Positions 1-10,154 of a DNA stretch of 64,000 nt are shown here, piece by piece; position 1 is the first letter of the stretch; the number at the start of each line of letters is the position of its first letter. The DNA is from VXPQ01 sp964608315 (GTDB taxonomy: Bacteria > Bacteroidota > Rhodothermia > Rhodothermales > VXPQ01): positions 1-64,000 of the forward strand of contig CAZSNF010000009.1 of the NCBI GenBank assembly GCA_964608315.1, in the 5' to 3' direction. The notes below the pieces were generated by a model, which saw only the letters and a program-made list of their open reading frames with translations, was not told the origin of the DNA and did no database searches. Made by a program: the position numbers and the translations under genes.

Positions 1-630
<630 letters not shown>

Positions 631-802
631 CGCAATTGTTTTGCGAGCATCGACGAGACGCCGCGTCTCGTGATGCCTTTGTTTGCTACGGACAATTCAT
701 CTGTCAGATATTTCGCTTTGCCCGAGCGTTCGGAGCGCGCGCATGCTTGTTGCGCGTATCCGGTTCGGGCAGGGCGCGCGCCGGATTGCCGGCCGTTGAA
801 TT

Positions 803-914
<112 letters not shown>

Positions 915-924
915 TTCTTTGGGA

Positions 925-957
925 AAGCCTCGTTGCGGTTCGCAGCGAGGCTTTTTT
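925..957 (+). terminator. rRNA operon terminator
   Basis: Inverted repeat AAGCCTCG (925-932) / CGAGGCTT (946-953) with a 13-nt loop, followed by a T-rich tail. It sits 11 bp after the 5S gene and 27 bp before the next gene start, so it ends the rRNA transcript. Confidence 0.9.
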
Positions 958-983
958 ATTTTCAGGACGTTTGTTGGGGCTTC

Positions 984-3900
984 ATGCGGTATCATTTTGC
1001 GCAGCTGGCGGCGCTTTGCCGGAAGCATCCGGTGGCCCCGAAAGTTATCTTTGCGCCCACGTTCCAGATCGGGCACAATATTGGCTCGGCCCTTGCGCGG
1101 CAGGGCGTTTCATGGGTCAACGCGCATTTCACGACGCCCCTCGGATGGGCGGAGCGCTCGGGTGCGCCTGCGCTTGAAGCCGCCGCCCGGCGGCCCGTTT
1201 CGCAGGACGCCGAGTATTTTTTCATGCAGCAAGCGTTGCGCGAGGCGGATTGGCCCAGGGATCATCCGTATGCGACGGCGTACGCCGCCATAGCGCTGGC
1301 GGAGACGTTTCTGCAAACGATTCGGAGTTTGCGGCTGGCGGGCATGTCCGCGGAGGAACTTGCGGCTTCGACAGGCGAGATGTCTCTGGAGCGCAGAAAT
1401 TTCGTCGGGATATATCGCGCCTGGGAGCAGTGGATCGAAACCGGAAATTTGTACGACGAGGCCGACTTGTACAGGCAAGCCATGCGTACGCGCCCCGCGC
1501 CGGGACTCGTGGTCGCCGTATTCGACGAAACGCCGCTTCCCGAGCTGGCTTTTCGGTTCGTCGAGGGATTAAGCCCGTCCCTTGTGCGGATTGGCCGTTC
1601 CGCAGACGCCTATGGATTGCCGCCGCCGCAGGAGTCGGCATGCAAACGATTTGCAAGGACTCCGGCGATCGCCGCCGCGAACGGCGCGGTGGGTCCGGCG
1701 GGGGACAGTTACCGGACGCGCCACGGAAACGGCGCCGACAGAGAGCACGGCGAGGCCGCGGACCTGCTGCTTCGCGAGGCGGTCGGGACCGGGAACGAGG
1801 TGCGCGGCGCGCTTCGCGAGGCGCTCCACGCGGGCGCAAGGCTGGACGAAATCGAATTGGTCTACACGTCTGAAGACCCCTATTTGCCGCTTATCGTGGA
1901 TGTGCTGGACGGGTTGGATATTCCTGCCCGGTACGCCGCCGGGATTCCTGCGATCCTGAACCGGGCGGGCCAATCGCTTCTTGGTTTTTACCAGTGGATG
2001 GCGGCGGATTGCCCACCGGAATTGCTGGTGTCCCTGTTGCGTTCCCGGCTTCTTTACGTGGACGAGCCGGGCGCCGTCGCCGCTGCCGCCGACGCGGTGC
2101 TGGCCGCCGGGATGCGCGGAGGGCGCAGCGCCTGGGACAACGATGAAGAGAATGGCGTAAAAAGCGACCGAAAACGGCTTTGGAGTCGGCTGAACCGCTG
2201 GGCGGAGGCCGTTCCCGACGATGCGGCGGAGTACAAGGCGTTTGCGGAAGGAGCCGTCCGGAGAACCATGAATTTGCTCGACCGGCTCTACAAGACGGTT
2301 CCGGATTCCCCGTCCGTTTCGCTGGAGGACGTCGTAGAGTCCGGGCGCCGTTTTCTCAAGCGGTTCGTTCCCCTGCGGGACCGGGAGGGTCGCGGCCAGG
2401 CGGTGATCGAATCCCTCGACAATCGACTGCAAAGCATATTGAGCGAGTCGGACATGGCTGCAGGCGCGACGGACCGCCTGACCGATCTCGCCCAGGCCCT
2501 GGTCTATTCCCTCGAACGCCACAAGACCCAGGCGACGGTTGCCCGACCCGGCCATCTGTACGTGGTTCCTCTGGAACGGGGGGGCTATACGGGCCGCAAG
2601 CATACCGTGATCGTGGGCCTGGCGGAGACCACGTTTCCCGGCGCGGGGATAGAGGACCCGATTTTGCTGGACGAAGAGCGGGAACGCATTTCCGGCGGGC
2701 GGCTTCCGTTGCAGCGGGCGCGCCCCGGCGAAACGGTCTGGAATCTGGTTCGCCTCCTGGGCATGGCCGATTCCCGCCTATTGTTGACGGCCAACCGGCG
2801 GGACCTCGTAGAGGGTCGGGAAGTGTATCCGTCGCCTGTTTTCGAGCAGTTGGGCGAATTGTTTGGCGGAGCAAGGCAGACCTACCGGATCGTGCCCGAA
2901 CCGCGGCATGCTCTTACGTCGGTCGGCATTTCCCTTGGTTTGCGCGACGCCCCGTCGGTCCTTGCAGATGTGCTGCAAAAGTATCCGGCGCTGCGCCAGG
3001 GCCTTGAAGCGGTTCGCGCCCGCGCCGAACCGGGATATGGCGCGTACGACGGCTTGCTGGGTCAGGCTACGCCGGCGCTGCGGCCGGGCGGCGCGGACGA
3101 AACGTTGTCCGCCTCGCGCATCGAAACCCTGACCGCTTGTCCCTATCGCTATTTTTTGCGATACGTATTGCGCGCGCAGCCGCCGGACATTCGGGAGGCC
3201 AGGCCAGGGCGCTGGCTGACGGCGGCCGAGTTCGGCGGATTGTTGCACGGCATACTCTACAAGTTTATGACCGCCTTGTCGCAGCGCGGGGAATCCCCGG
3301 ACCCCGAAAAACATGCCGACTGGTTGCAGGAACTGATGCGCGAAGGCCTTGTGTCTTTCAAGGCGCGCATTCCGGTTCGGGAGCAAACCGGCTACGAGAC
3401 GGATATGCGTCGTCTGGCGCGCGCGATGCGGATTTTTCTGAACGAGGAATCGGCGCGCGCCGACGTGCGTCCGGCGGGGTTCGAGGTGCGTTTTGGATGG
3501 GGCGCGTCGGAGGGAGCGGGCGAAGACGGGCCGCTGGACAGTCCCGATCCGGTGGCGATACATCTTTCCAACGAGGTGCGGTTCTTTTTGCGCGGCGCGA
3601 TAGACCGCGTAGACGAAGCGGCGGACGGATACGAAGTATGGGATTACAAGAGCGGCTCGGCGAGCAGTTATAACGCAGCCGATTTGCTGGCGGACGGCCA
3701 GCGCTTGCAATGGGCGTTGTATGCGTTTGCGCTGGACGAACTGCTGGCCGAACAAGGTTTGCCGGGCCGTGCCGTGCGCGGCGGATATTTTTTCCCGAAC
3801 GAACGCGAGCACGGGCTGCGGATTCATAACTCCACGCCTCGCAAGGAGGAAGTCGCGGGCATGCTGAAACCCTTTTTCGATCTCGCGGAGCAGGGCGCTT

Positions 3901-4079
3901 TTCTGCATGTGCACAAAAAGCGGGATGTTTGCAGGTTTTGCGATTACAAGTCTGTGTGCGAATCGGAAGGAAAGCAGAAAAAAGATGTTCTGGAGGCGCT
4001 GCAAGATTGGCGCGAACCGTCCCCGGACGATTCGTCTCTGTCGCTTGCTTCTGCGCTGGAAAACTGGCTGGAGGCGTGA
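984..4079 (+). CDS. addB: AddB-like PD-(D/E)XK nuclease/helicase subunit
   Basis: A 1031-aa protein likely to be the AddB-type partner of the adjacent AddA-like helicase, processing double-strand DNA ends for recombination. The C-terminal third has the AddB iron-sulfur nuclease signature: a first cysteine in CPYRYFLRY (about residue 718), the nuclease core VWDYKSG (about 886) and a C-x2-C-x5-C cluster CRFCDYKSVC (about 982-991). The ATG at 984 was chosen because the longer in-frame start at 933 falls inside the rRNA terminator. The N-terminal helicase-like part is divergent and I see no clear Walker A motif there, as is known for several AddB relatives. The stop is 1 bp before the addA start codon, so the two are probably translationally coupled. 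Confident in the family; the exact enzyme name is inferred. Confidence 0.88.
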   Translation: MRYHFAQLAALCRKHPVAPKVIFAPTFQIGHNIGSALARQGVSWVNAHFTTPLGWAERSGAPALEAAARRPVSQDAEYFFMQQALREADWPRDHPYATAYAAIALAETFLQTIRSLRLAGMSAEELAASTGEMSLERRNFVGIYRAWEQWIETGNLYDEADLYRQAMRTRPAPGLVVAVFDETPLPELAFRFVEGLSPSLVRIGRSADAYGLPPPQESACKRFARTPAIAAANGAVGPAGDSYRTRHGNGADREHGEAADLLLREAVGTGNEVRGALREALHAGARLDEIELVYTSEDPYLPLIVDVLDGLDIPARYAAGIPAILNRAGQSLLGFYQWMAADCPPELLVSLLRSRLLYVDEPGAVAAAADAVLAAGMRGGRSAWDNDEENGVKSDRKRLWSRLNRWAEAVPDDAAEYKAFAEGAVRRTMNLLDRLYKTVPDSPSVSLEDVVESGRRFLKRFVPLRDREGRGQAVIESLDNRLQSILSESDMAAGATDRLTDLAQALVYSLERHKTQATVARPGHLYVVPLERGGYTGRKHTVIVGLAETTFPGAGIEDPILLDEERERISGGRLPLQRARPGETVWNLVRLLGMADSRLLLTANRRDLVEGREVYPSPVFEQLGELFGGARQTYRIVPEPRHALTSVGISLGLRDAPSVLADVLQKYPALRQGLEAVRARAEPGYGAYDGLLGQATPALRPGGADETLSASRIETLTACPYRYFLRYVLRAQPPDIREARPGRWLTAAEFGGLLHGILYKFMTALSQRGESPDPEKHADWLQELMREGLVSFKARIPVREQTGYETDMRRLARAMRIFLNEESARADVRPAGFEVRFGWGASEGAGEDGPLDSPDPVAIHLSNEVRFFLRGAIDRVDEAADGYEVWDYKSGSASSYNAADLLADGQRLQWALYAFALDELLAEQGLPGRAVRGGYFFPNEREHGLRIHNSTPRKEEVAGMLKPFFDLAEQGAFLHVHKKRDVCRFCDYKSVCESEGKQKKDVLEALQDWREPSPDDSSLSLASALENWLEA

Positions 4080-4080
4080 C

Positions 4081-7000
4081 ATGCCGCATAGTTCGAACGA
4101 GAAAAGGACCTTGAAGGATCAGGCGGCGCGGGACATGATCGCAGAGGAGCTGGATTGCAACGTGATGGTGTTCGCCGGCGCGGGCGCGGGCAAGACCTAT
4201 GCGCTGGTTCAGCGGATGGCGGCCCTCGTGCGGACGGGGGCGTGCGAAGTGGATCGCATGGCCGCCATCACCTTCACGCGCAAGGCCGCCGGGGAAATGC
4301 GCGTTCGCTTCTTTCTTGCGCTTCGGGAGGCGGAGGCAGATCCGTCTATCCGCACGGAGGAACGGCGGCGCATTGTCGCCGCCCTGGATCGGATCGACCA
4401 ATGCTTCATGGGGACCATTCATTCCTTTTGCGGTCGCCTGATTCGGACGCGTCCCATAGAAGCGGGGTTGGCGCCCGGATTCCAGGAAGTAGAAGGCCGC
4501 GAGGAAGCCATGTTGCTAAGAGAAACATGGGACCGTTTCGTGCAAAAGCAGTACGGAGACGGGGAGACCGATCCGGATCCGCGGCTGGAAGCGTTGCGCG
4601 GCGCGGGGCTGGTTCCCGACGACCTTTACGCTTTTTTCAGGGATCGTTGCCAGTATTCCGACGTGCCGCTCAAAGAGACCGACACGCCGAAACCGGATTT
4701 CGATCCGTATGTGGACGAACTTCGGAAGTTTCTTTATTCCAGGGAAATATCGGAGGGCCTGTCGTCCAATCCGAGGCAGCGGGACAAATTGATGAACGCG
4801 GCGGCGCTGGCCCGGAATTTTCTCAAGAACACCGAGGTGATCGACGACGCCGATGCGGCGGAGGCGCTGTCCATCTTTGAAAATCTGCGCTCGTCTTTCG
4901 TCACGCTGAAACACTGGCCCGATCAGGGAACGGCCAAATCGATTCGGGACGAACTGTTTCCGGCGTTTCGGGATCGGACGGCGCCTGTGTTGCGCGCATG
5001 GCGCGAATATCTGCACCGGCTTGCATCGGGTTTTGTGGAAGATGCGGTTGCGTGGTCCGCCGACCAGCGTCTGAAGCAAGGAAAATTGACGTTTCAGGAC
5101 CTGTTGCTTCGGGCGGCGGCCCTGCTCCGGGACAATCCTTCCGTCCGCGAACATTTGCAGAGCCGCTATCGCGTGCTGTTCGTGGACGAATTTCAGGATA
5201 CCGACCCCGTACAGGCGGAGATTATTTTCTATCTGACCGGACAGGAAACCCGCGAAAAGAACTGGCGCAAACTGACCCCCCGTCCCGGCAGCCTGTTTCT
5301 GGTGGGGGACGACAAGCAGTCGATTTACCGATTTCGCCGCGCGGACATAGCCATTGGCCGCTTCGTCCGGGAACGCATGCTGGAGACGGGCGGCAAAGTG
5401 GTGCAACTCAACACCAGTTTTCGCTCGCTGGGTGCGCTTTGCGAGTGGATTAACCATGCCTTCGACCCGGTTTTTGCGGAAGATTCCGCGCCCCGTCAGG
5501 CGGCGTTCGAGCCGCTTTGGGCGCACCGCCCGGACGGAGCCGACCCCTTGTGCGTTCGCACTATCACTATCGGGAAACGCCCCCGAAACAACCGCGCCGA
5601 AATCGCCCGGCAAGACGCCCGGCGCATCGTTTCCTTTATTGCGCAGGCTTTGCGCGGCGAGACCAGCTTGCAGGGCCCGGGCCATAGGGACGACGCGCTC
5701 CTCGATCTCCCGGCTTCTCCGGGCGATTTTCTTATTCTGACGCGCACGAAAGGGCAACTGGCTACGTACATGCGGGCGCTTGAACAAGCGGACATTCCGT
5801 ACGACGGCGTGGGCGGAGACGGTCTTGGTCAGAGCGAGGAAGTACAAGCCGTTGCGACGTTGCTGGAGGCTGTGCTCGATCCCGCCAATCCGGTTCCTTT
5901 CCTTGCTTTTCTGCGCGGCCCGCTTGCGGGGCTGTCGGACGATATGTTGTATGCGTACCGGGAGGCCGGGGGTATTTTTCACTGGAATGCGGGCGTCCCG
6001 CAGGGGTTGCCCGAGGACATGGCTCGCCGGTTTTACGAGGCGCAGGACCTGCTTCGCCATGCCGAGCATGTTTTTACGACGTTGCCGCCTGCGGCGGCCT
6101 TGCAGTCGGTTCTTGCGAAGAGCGGCTATCTGGCGTTGGCCACGGCGCATCCCGACGGGAATGCGTCGTTCAGGGCGGGCAACCTGATCCGTTTGCTGGC
6201 GCTGGTGCAGGAATGGGCGGCGGAAGGCTATCCGTGGGGGCGCATTACGGAAGAAATGCGGGCGCTGGTCGAGGAATCGAGTCAGGGTGCGGCGCAGATG
6301 TCCGTCGAGTTCGGGCGCAGCGACGTGGTGCGGGTGATGAACGTGCATCAGGCGAAAGGCCTGGAGGCGCGGGTGGTTTTTCTGGCGGATCCGTACGATA
6401 CGTCTTCTGAGCGCAAACAAAAAAAACCGTCGCATCATGTTTCCCGAAGCGACGAGGATGCGTATCTCTCCATGCCGATCCGGAAGCAGTGGGGGCCGCA
6501 TGCTTCGCAGATTGTGGCGCAGCCTGCCGGATGGGAAGCCGACAAAGAAGAAGAAGTGTTATTTGTTCAGGCGGAAGAGGCGCGGCTGTTGTACGTAGCC
6601 GCCACGCGCGCGAGAAATCTGCTGGTGGTTTCCGTCTACTCCGGATCCGACAAGGGATCCTGGTCGCCGTTGTCGTCCTCGCTTGCGGATGCGCCCGAAC
6701 TTGAATCCCCGCCGTTCTCCGACGAGGAGGAGCGCGTTGCGCCCGCCGACGGGCCGGGGCACGCCGAACTGCTTGCGCAGGCTCAGGAGCGGCTGCGCCT
6801 TGCAAAGGCAAAAAGTTATACGCTGGGGTTGGCGGCGGGCGAGCGGGAGGAGGCGACGCCGGCGCCGCACAGGCCTCGCAAACAGGGCCGGGGCGTGAAG
6901 TACGGCCAGCTCGTACACCGGTTGTTTGAAGAAGCGGTCCGGGGCGACCTTTCCGAAAATGCGCCGGTCCGGGTGCGGCGGCTGGCCGAAACGATCAATC

Positions 7001-7437
7001 GGGGCGAGGCGGGCGAGGATCTCCCGCGGACCGAAGATCCGCTGACCCGGGAGGACGAAGAAATGGCGGCGCTTGCGCTGGAGCGGTTCAAAAAATCGCC
7101 GTTGTGGGAAACCTTGCAACGCGCCCATGAAGTTTATACGGAGGTTCCGCTGGCCGTATCGGAGGAGGCCGATGCGGAAGACGAGACGGAACAGGCGGCG
7201 GTGGTGCGCGGGATCATCGACCTTGTATATCGGGACGATGCGGGCTGGCGTATCGTCGATTACAAGACGGACCGCGCCGATACGGAGGAGGAGGCGGCCG
7301 CCGTCGAGAAAGAGTACCAACCCCAACTGGATGCGTATGCCGCGTACTGGCGTCGCCTGACGGGCGCGCCGGTGGTGGACGCCGCGTTATGGTTGGCGCA
7401 TGGACCGGAAGATAGTTCGCAAATAACCGACAAATAG
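4081..7437 (+). CDS. addA: AddA-like UvrD/RecB-family helicase-nuclease
   Basis: A 1118-aa SF1 helicase with a C-terminal nuclease domain, expected to unwind and resect double-strand breaks together with the AddB-like neighbour. Motifs in order: Walker A AGAGAGKTY (about 32-40), motif II DEFQDTDP (about 368), motif III GDDKQSIYRFRRAD (about 410), motif IV LNTSFRS, motif V VMNVHQAKGLEARVVF (about 750) and motif VI LLYVAATRARN (about 836). A RecB-type nuclease motif GIIDLVY...WRIVDYKTD lies near 1043-1063. The start at 4081 avoids a 170-bp overlap with addB and lies directly after its stop. Gene order addB-addA followed by SbcC- and SbcD-like genes matches the arrangement known in Firmicutes such as Bacillus, which supports a DNA-end repair operon. 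Confidence 0.93.
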   Translation: MPHSSNEKRTLKDQAARDMIAEELDCNVMVFAGAGAGKTYALVQRMAALVRTGACEVDRMAAITFTRKAAGEMRVRFFLALREAEADPSIRTEERRRIVAALDRIDQCFMGTIHSFCGRLIRTRPIEAGLAPGFQEVEGREEAMLLRETWDRFVQKQYGDGETDPDPRLEALRGAGLVPDDLYAFFRDRCQYSDVPLKETDTPKPDFDPYVDELRKFLYSREISEGLSSNPRQRDKLMNAAALARNFLKNTEVIDDADAAEALSIFENLRSSFVTLKHWPDQGTAKSIRDELFPAFRDRTAPVLRAWREYLHRLASGFVEDAVAWSADQRLKQGKLTFQDLLLRAAALLRDNPSVREHLQSRYRVLFVDEFQDTDPVQAEIIFYLTGQETREKNWRKLTPRPGSLFLVGDDKQSIYRFRRADIAIGRFVRERMLETGGKVVQLNTSFRSLGALCEWINHAFDPVFAEDSAPRQAAFEPLWAHRPDGADPLCVRTITIGKRPRNNRAEIARQDARRIVSFIAQALRGETSLQGPGHRDDALLDLPASPGDFLILTRTKGQLATYMRALEQADIPYDGVGGDGLGQSEEVQAVATLLEAVLDPANPVPFLAFLRGPLAGLSDDMLYAYREAGGIFHWNAGVPQGLPEDMARRFYEAQDLLRHAEHVFTTLPPAAALQSVLAKSGYLALATAHPDGNASFRAGNLIRLLALVQEWAAEGYPWGRITEEMRALVEESSQGAAQMSVEFGRSDVVRVMNVHQAKGLEARVVFLADPYDTSSERKQKKPSHHVSRSDEDAYLSMPIRKQWGPHASQIVAQPAGWEADKEEEVLFVQAEEARLLYVAATRARNLLVVSVYSGSDKGSWSPLSSSLADAPELESPPFSDEEERVAPADGPGHAELLAQAQERLRLAKAKSYTLGLAAGEREEATPAPHRPRKQGRGVKYGQLVHRLFEEAVRGDLSENAPVRVRRLAETINRGEAGEDLPRTEDPLTREDEEMAALALERFKKSPLWETLQRAHEVYTEVPLAVSEEADAEDETEQAAVVRGIIDLVYRDDAGWRIVDYKTDRADTEEEAAAVEKEYQPQLDAYAAYWRRLTGAPVVDAALWLAHGPEDSSQITDK

Positions 7438-7510
7438 CCAAAAAATAACCGGGCCATCCCGTAGATTGATCAGGTTTCGTTGGCCCATTCGACGGCGCCG
7501 TCCGTCAGAT

Positions 7511-7528
7511 TTAATCAGAGTGTCCTCA
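7511..7528 (+). repeat. solo end of the MITE-like repeat
   Basis: TTAATCAGAGTGTCCTCA matches the right terminal sequence of the MITE-like family (full copies at 17420-17676, 17677-17912 and 39695-39943). It lies in the 108-bp gap between the addA-like and yhaN-like genes. Confidence 0.6.
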
Positions 7529-7545
7529 TATATTGCAAAGCACGG

Positions 7546-10140
7546 ATGAAAATTATTTCCTGCGATATCAAAGCGTTCGGGGCGATGCGGGACCGGTCGT
7601 TTTCGGACCTCGATGCCCCGGTGGTGATTGTCGAGGGGAGCAACGAGGCGGGCAAGAGCACGTTTTTTCATTTCCTGCAGACGATGCTCTACGGGATATA
7701 TCCCGTGAGCGAAGAGAAGCATCCCTACGCGCCGCGCGACGGCGAACGCATTCAGGGAAGTTTGACGATGGAGGCGGGCAACGGCGGGCAATATGTTGTA
7801 ACGCGCCGATTGCTCAGTACGCCTGCCGGTGAACTGGAGGGCCCCGACGGACGCTCGGAAACGTTGGGCAACCGGGACATCCCTTTCATGCACATTTCGA
7901 GGGATGTGTACGAGGCGATCTATGCCCTCTCGCTGTACGATCTGGTGGCATTGCAGAGTAAGGCCAATGCATGGCAGGCTGTCCAGGATCGGCTGGTGGG
8001 TGGTCTTGGCGTGGATTTTATTCGGCCGATTCGGGAGGTCGCCGGGAAGATTGACGAGGAAGCGTCTGCGTTATGGCGGTCCGACAAGCGGGGCAAGCAC
8101 GAATCGAAGCAAATAGCCGCCCGGCTGAAAACATTGGGCCAGGAAATTCGCGAGGCGAAAGCGCGCGATCGGGAATTACGCGACTTGAGCGACAAGGTGG
8201 AGCAATATGAACAGAAGGATCGGAAGCTGCGCAAGGAACGGACGAAATTGCGTGCAGAAAAACGGCGGATCGAACGGCTCGCACCTATCCGTGAACGCCT
8301 GCGACAGATTGACGACGCCCGGCGGAAAGCAGGCGATTTTTCGGAACTGGTGGGGATCCCGGACAATCCGGCAGTGGCCCTGAAGGAAATCGCGGAAAAG
8401 ATGGAGGAGGCGGACAGGCAACGGAAGCAGCTCGAATCTGATCGCGAGGTTGCCGGGTGCGTCCTTGCCGCCGCGGAAGCGGGCACGGGATTCGATCTGA
8501 ATATGCCCCCTGGAAGTCTGTACGAGGGGTTGTTGCGTGACCGGAAGCGCGCCGAAGATGCACTGCAAGGAGCCAAGAGCCAATTGGTCGAGAAGGCCCG
8601 CGATATGCTGACGGCGGCATGGGATGATCGTTTTGCGGATACGCTTGGACGCATTGCTCCCGCCGAATTGCGGGAGCGCATGAAGCAATTCGACGATGTG
8701 CAGCGGGAGGCGGATACTCGCAAACAAGCCGAGGAGGTCCAAAGGCAAGCAGCGGCCATGCGGCGGGCGAGCGAACCCGATGCGGGCGCCGCTCGCAAGG
8801 CGTTCCGAAATCAGGCCATCCTGACAGGGCTGCTTGTAGCGGCGGCGGGCGTGGCTGCATGGTTGGGTCGCTTGGACCTGGCCGTCGTGCTGGGCGTGGT
8901 CGGGGCGGCCGTCGGTTATATGGCCTGGAAGGCGCGTACGCAGAACCGGCGTGAGGCGGCGGCCCCGGTGGCGCCTTTTGCGGCGGCCCGGTCCCTGGAA
9001 GACATTGCAGCGGATGTGGCTGCCCGACGCGCCGCCGTGCGCGACCTGATGGAGGGGCTGCCTGTTCCGGAAAGCCGTTTCGACCGCCCGGATGTGACGC
9101 TGGTTAGCGAAGTCATCTCATTTCAGGATGCGGTGCGGGAGTGGCGGAATGCGCAGGAACGCATGGTGGGGTGTATGGCCGAATTGCAAACCATGGCTCG
9201 GCAGGAGCAGGGTCGCATTGAGACGCAATCCGGCGGCCTTGAAGAGCAACATGCCGAGCTGGAAGCACAGCGGGATGAATTGAAGGCGCGTCTTCGTGCA
9301 GTCGGAGGCGACGATCTCAAGAAGGGCATTGCTATCGCAGTGGAGCGCAAAAAGGAGCGCCGGCTTGCCCAAACGCTGGAGGAAAAACTGCCGACCGCTT
9401 TTCCGGGGGAGGATATGGCGAAGGCCCGCCAGGAGATCGAAGAACTTGAGCGCCAGGGCGCCGCATGGGATGCGTCGGACGAGGAGGCGATCGCCGTCAA
9501 TGATCGGCTGGATGAATTGGACAAAGAAATTATTGCCTTGGCGGAAAAACGCACGGTAGCGGAGAAAGACATTGAAAGTCTTCTCAAGCAACCTGCGCTC
9601 GCCACGCTCGAAAGCGAACAGGAGCAACTTCGGTCGGAATTGCAATCCGTTGAGGAGCGCCATGACCGGCTGCGTTTGTTGCAGTACATTGTCCGCGAGG
9701 CGGATCGGCGTTTTCGGGAGGAACATCAGCCGGACGTATTGCAGCGGGCCAGCGGGTACGTGCAGACCGTTACCGGAGGTCGGTACGAGCGCTTCGATTA
9801 CGACGAGGACGAACGACTTCGTGTTTATCCCGCCCGGGATCCGCAGCAATCCTCGCTCGCTCGGCCCTGGCCTGTCGAAGCGCCGCTCAGCCAGGGCACG
9901 CTGGATCAGATATATCTGGCGATCCGATTTGCCCTGATAGATCATTTGGACGAGGGCCAGGAATCCTTGCCTGTGTTTCTGGACGAGGTGTTCGTGAACT
10001 GGGACCGGGACCGGCGCGCCCGGTGCTACGACATTTTTTCCGAGGCGGCGGCCCGGCGGCAGGTGTTCGTCTTCACATGTCACCCGTGGCTGGCCGAAGA
10101 AATGGAACAAGCGCTGTCGGCGAAACGCATTCCCTTGTAA
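7546..10140 (+). CDS. SbcC/YhaN-like AAA ATPase, DNA repair
   Basis: An 864-aa ABC-type ATPase of the SMC/Rad50/SbcC superfamily. The N-terminal P-loop is EGSNEAGKST (about residues 29-38). Two long charged coiled-coil stretches follow (about 180-270 and 520-720). The C-terminal signature is LSQGTLDQIYLA (about 781) with Walker B LPVFLDEVFVNWD (about 807). In place of a CxxC zinc hook, the middle (about 425-465) holds two hydrophobic segments rich in Ala, Leu, Val and Gly, as seen in B. subtilis YhaN-type proteins, so the coiled coil may be membrane tethered. The ATG at 7546 gives the classic MKIISCDIKAFGAM start; the in-frame extension upstream lacks coding character. It is followed 14 bp later by its metallophosphoesterase partner. 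Confidence 0.88.
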   Translation: MKIISCDIKAFGAMRDRSFSDLDAPVVIVEGSNEAGKSTFFHFLQTMLYGIYPVSEEKHPYAPRDGERIQGSLTMEAGNGGQYVVTRRLLSTPAGELEGPDGRSETLGNRDIPFMHISRDVYEAIYALSLYDLVALQSKANAWQAVQDRLVGGLGVDFIRPIREVAGKIDEEASALWRSDKRGKHESKQIAARLKTLGQEIREAKARDRELRDLSDKVEQYEQKDRKLRKERTKLRAEKRRIERLAPIRERLRQIDDARRKAGDFSELVGIPDNPAVALKEIAEKMEEADRQRKQLESDREVAGCVLAAAEAGTGFDLNMPPGSLYEGLLRDRKRAEDALQGAKSQLVEKARDMLTAAWDDRFADTLGRIAPAELRERMKQFDDVQREADTRKQAEEVQRQAAAMRRASEPDAGAARKAFRNQAILTGLLVAAAGVAAWLGRLDLAVVLGVVGAAVGYMAWKARTQNRREAAAPVAPFAAARSLEDIAADVAARRAAVRDLMEGLPVPESRFDRPDVTLVSEVISFQDAVREWRNAQERMVGCMAELQTMARQEQGRIETQSGGLEEQHAELEAQRDELKARLRAVGGDDLKKGIAIAVERKKERRLAQTLEEKLPTAFPGEDMAKARQEIEELERQGAAWDASDEEAIAVNDRLDELDKEIIALAEKRTVAEKDIESLLKQPALATLESEQEQLRSELQSVEERHDRLRLLQYIVREADRRFREEHQPDVLQRASGYVQTVTGGRYERFDYDEDERLRVYPARDPQQSSLARPWPVEAPLSQGTLDQIYLAIRFALIDHLDEGQESLPVFLDEVFVNWDRDRRARCYDIFSEAAARRQVFVFTCHPWLAEEMEQALSAKRIPL

Positions 10141-10154
10141 AAGCACCCGGTTTC

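Noticed and set aside
933..983. Longer start for the addB-like gene at 933
   Set aside because: It lies inside the rRNA terminator hairpin and adds residues without similarity to the family N-terminus.
4516..6501. A 661-codon antisense frame inside the addA-like gene
   Set aside because: The sense strand encodes all helicase motifs; the antisense product is Arg-rich without any motif.
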